From: Ancylomarina euxina
GTDB taxonomy: Bacteria > Bacteroidota > Bacteroidia > Bacteroidales > Marinifilaceae
Length of the DNA: 64,000 bases
Assembly: GCF_003863355.1 (NCBI RefSeq)
Contig: NZ_QQWG01000019.1
Span: forward strand, 23,477-87,476
Reading direction: 5' to 3'
Under the pieces are notes generated by a model. It was not told the DNA's origin and ran no database searches. It saw only the letters and a program-made list of their open reading frames with translations. Shown here one piece after another: positions 62,332 to 64,000 of this stretch (the stretch's first letter is position 1; every line of letters begins with the position of its first letter). The translations under genes were made by a program, and so were the position numbers.

Positions 62332-63239
62332 GATTTTCTTTTCTATTAGGTTTGTTTGCTGTAGGTCTGTTTCGCAGCTTTTTAATTGATTTCACATCAG
62401 TGAAGTCATCCTACAGTAAATTATTATGCGCGGTAAAACTAGTCAATCCACATGATAGTGCAAATGAAAACAATCAGCCAGACAGTAAGTTGAGGAATTA
62501 AGTAAAATAAGATAGAGAAAGCCAATTTAAATTAATCTCTTAATTTCAGATTTACTGTTAAGAATTTAAAAGATAGACGATTTGGAAAGTGATTTACATA
62601 CTAAATCGAACCATTTTGATTTTAATGTTTTTTGACAATTAGATCATGAGAGGGGCTACGGATAGCTGTTTGAATCATCTTTAAATCTAGATGTTTAGAT
62701 GTTTGTTTTAATCATAAAAAACACTTTAAGCGAGTAGAGTAGAATGTTTGCAGTAAAACAATATTTAGTCTTTCTTGTAATTAAGTTAAATATTGATCTC
62801 TTGATTGAAATCATTAAAAATAAGCATTGAGCTATCTAAAGAGTCTCGGTGTCTCATTTAAGAATTTCATGAGGCCTTTCAATACGCAAGCCATTCTTTA
62901 TGTGAATACCATTATACTAATGGCTCCTCCACGTTTACGGCACTGTGATTTATTCCTTAGAGTGGGAGATAAAGGTGACGGCTGGCTTTTAAATTCAAAT
63001 AAATATTTATAAAGAATTATTTCTTTATCAATTCAACTTATATACTATTCTATAGAACGAGCGAGTGGATGTTTATTTAAATCTAGCTAGTTTAAACAAA
63101 CACCTGTTTAATGATCGAAAAATTGTTTAAAATGGATTAATTTTATTGACTAAAATTCATTATAAAAACACAGCCTCTCATTATTCTTGACTGGAAACAA
63201 GATATATGTAAAATAATGTTAATGTTCTAATTGATTGTT
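62332..63239. other. 0.9-kb gene-free region
   Basis: A 61-codon frame at 62827-63012 has no convincing protein features. The part next to 62331 must include the permease promoter. No tRNA, hairpin or repeat stood out. Confidence 0.5.
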
Positions 63240-63473
63240 ATGGAATATTCATTAAATAAGAATTATTTAACTCCAACGCCAGATGACTGTGTTGCCCGAC
63301 CCTCAAGCATTGGGATCATGGGCAAGGAAGATTTGATACGAAAGATTTCACAAGAGGGCACAGGTATTACCTCTTATGAAACTGAAAGTTTATTTAAGCG
63401 TTTGGAAACGGTTGTTATCGATTGCCTAAAAAAAGGCTATGCGATTAATACACCACTTCTCAACATGACATAA
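63240..63473 (+). pseudogene. Truncated HU-like DNA-binding protein gene
   Basis: 77 residues from ATG 63240 (an in-frame TTG at 63231 precedes it). The opening MEYSLNKNYLTPTPDDCVARP and the following helix-turn pattern (LIRKISQEGTGITSYETESLFKRLETVVIDCLKKGYAINTPLLNM) match the N-terminal half of Bacteroidota HU-like domain proteins, which normally run to over 120 residues. A TAA at 63471-63473 ends it, yet the same frame continues with GLLTEHTNKNDQ, recalling the family's next strand with N-K-N-D. So it seems cut by a nonsense mutation, with the tandem repeat starting 65 bases on. A short functional form is possible. Confidence 0.6.
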
Positions 63474-63537
63474 GGGCTTTTAACTGAACATACAAACAAA
63501 AATGACCAGACACAGTTCCATGACTATACCTATTGAC

Positions 63538-64000
63538 TCCAGATTGTAAAGCTGTGTCTTCAGATTGTAAAGCTGTGTCTTCAGATTGTAAAGCTGTGTC
63601 TTCAGATTGTAAAGCTGTGTCTTCAGATTGTAAAGCTATGTCTTCAGATTGTAAAGCTGTGTCTTCAGATTGTAAAGCTGTGTCTTCAGATTGTAAAGCT
63701 GTGTCTTCAGATTGTAAAGCTGTGTCTTCAGATTGTAAAGCTGTGTCTTCAGATTGTAAAGCTTTGTCTTCAGATTGTAAAGCTGTGTCTCCAGATTGTA
63801 AAGCTGTGTCTTCAGATTGTAAAGCTGTGTCTTCAGATTGTAAAGCTATGTCTCCAGATCGTAAAGCTTTGTCTTCAGATTGTAAAGCTGTGTCTTCAGA
63901 TTGTAAAGCTATGTCTTCAGATTGTAAAGCTGTGTCTTCAGATTGTAAAGCTGTGTCTCCAGATTGTAAAGCTGTGTCTTCAGATTGTAAAGCTGTGTCT
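63538..64000. repeat. 21-bp tandem repeat, about 22 copies, continuing past the window
   Basis: Unit TTCAGATTGTAAAGCTGTGTC, first at 63538-63558 (TCC variant) and then every 21 bases to 64000. Variation is confined to a few positions: TTC/TCC at unit start, GTG/ATG/TTG near the end, one TTG to TCG. Being 7 codons long it stays in frame. The + strand is open as SDCKAVS or QIVKLCL, and the - strand as DTALQSE or KTQLYNL. No start codon is seen, so a non-coding VNTR is as likely as a repeat protein. Confidence 0.97.

Noticed and set aside
62827..63012. 61-codon ORF in the gene-free region
   Set aside because: No start context, family resemblance or neighbour support.
63538..64000. CRISPR array
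   Set aside because: The 21-bp units are directly adjacent with no spacers and no cas genes nearby; it is a simple tandem repeat.

Overview
The window looks like a chromosomal segment of a marine-type, probably anaerobic or facultative member of the Bacteroidota (closest in flavour to Marinilabiliales/Marinifilaceae; this is inferred from gene content, not from a search). Evidence: low GC; TAnnTTTG (-7) promoters with a TTG (-33) box; almost no Shine-Dalgarno sequences; a giant sensor kinase with a Reg_prop/Y_Y_Y periplasmic part; a decayed type IX secretion sorting domain; lipoproteins with acidic residues after the lipobox Cys; and many small exported proteins of unknown function. No rRNA, tRNA, CRISPR array, transposase or phage gene was seen.

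Layout. 1-4.4 kb: 3' part of a second DnaE-type polymerase, then an envelope cluster (membrane protein, two-lobed aspartyl protease, exported protein). 4.4-13 kb: MFS exporter, GNAT-nitrilase fusion, CorA, SRPBCC protein, DUF1801 protein, PHP-ACT-ACT fusion, C_GCAxxG_C_C protein. 13-21 kb: two envelope proteins, a MacB/FtsX-type permease with its ATPase, and a divergent NtrC-type regulator/kinase pair with a candidate sigma-54 promoter and palindromes between them. 21-37.5 kb: accessory region with long gene-free stretches, repeated hairpins, pseudogenes and many small exported or membrane proteins, plus a slipin, an oxidoreductase, a TlpA-like protein, a CPBP protein, a hydrolase and a HAD phosphatase.

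37.7-44.5 kb: a compact seven-protein-function operon run: a four-subunit 2-oxoacid:ferredoxin oxidoreductase (delta-alpha-beta-gamma), an HdrC/GltD-like flavoprotein fusion and an HdrA/MvhD fusion. It starts with an AGGAGGG ribosome-binding site, unusual for this phylum, and probably couples 2-oxoacid oxidation, ferredoxin, NAD(P)H and a thiol/disulfide or similar couple. 44.5-46.5 kb is a gene graveyard plus one lipoprotein.

46.5-60.4 kb: a 1214-residue sensor kinase, a convergent LuxR regulator with a non-canonical receiver, a large lipoprotein with a Gly/Lys/Arg-rich tail, and a tightly overlapping operon: PqqD-like protein, ATP-grasp enzyme, diaminopimelate-decarboxylase-like PLP enzyme, urea-transporter/M23-peptidase fusion, TPR + outer-membrane beta-barrel protein, TPR protein. 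This is my best candidate for an undescribed system (peptide or amino-acid-derived product made, processed and moved across the envelope). A 111-bp exact copy of the 3' end of the kinase gene lies just after this operon, so the whole 10-kb block sits between direct repeats. 60.4-64 kb: DUF5808 protein, DUF3360 permease, a truncated HU-like gene and about 22 copies of a 21-bp tandem repeat running off the window end.
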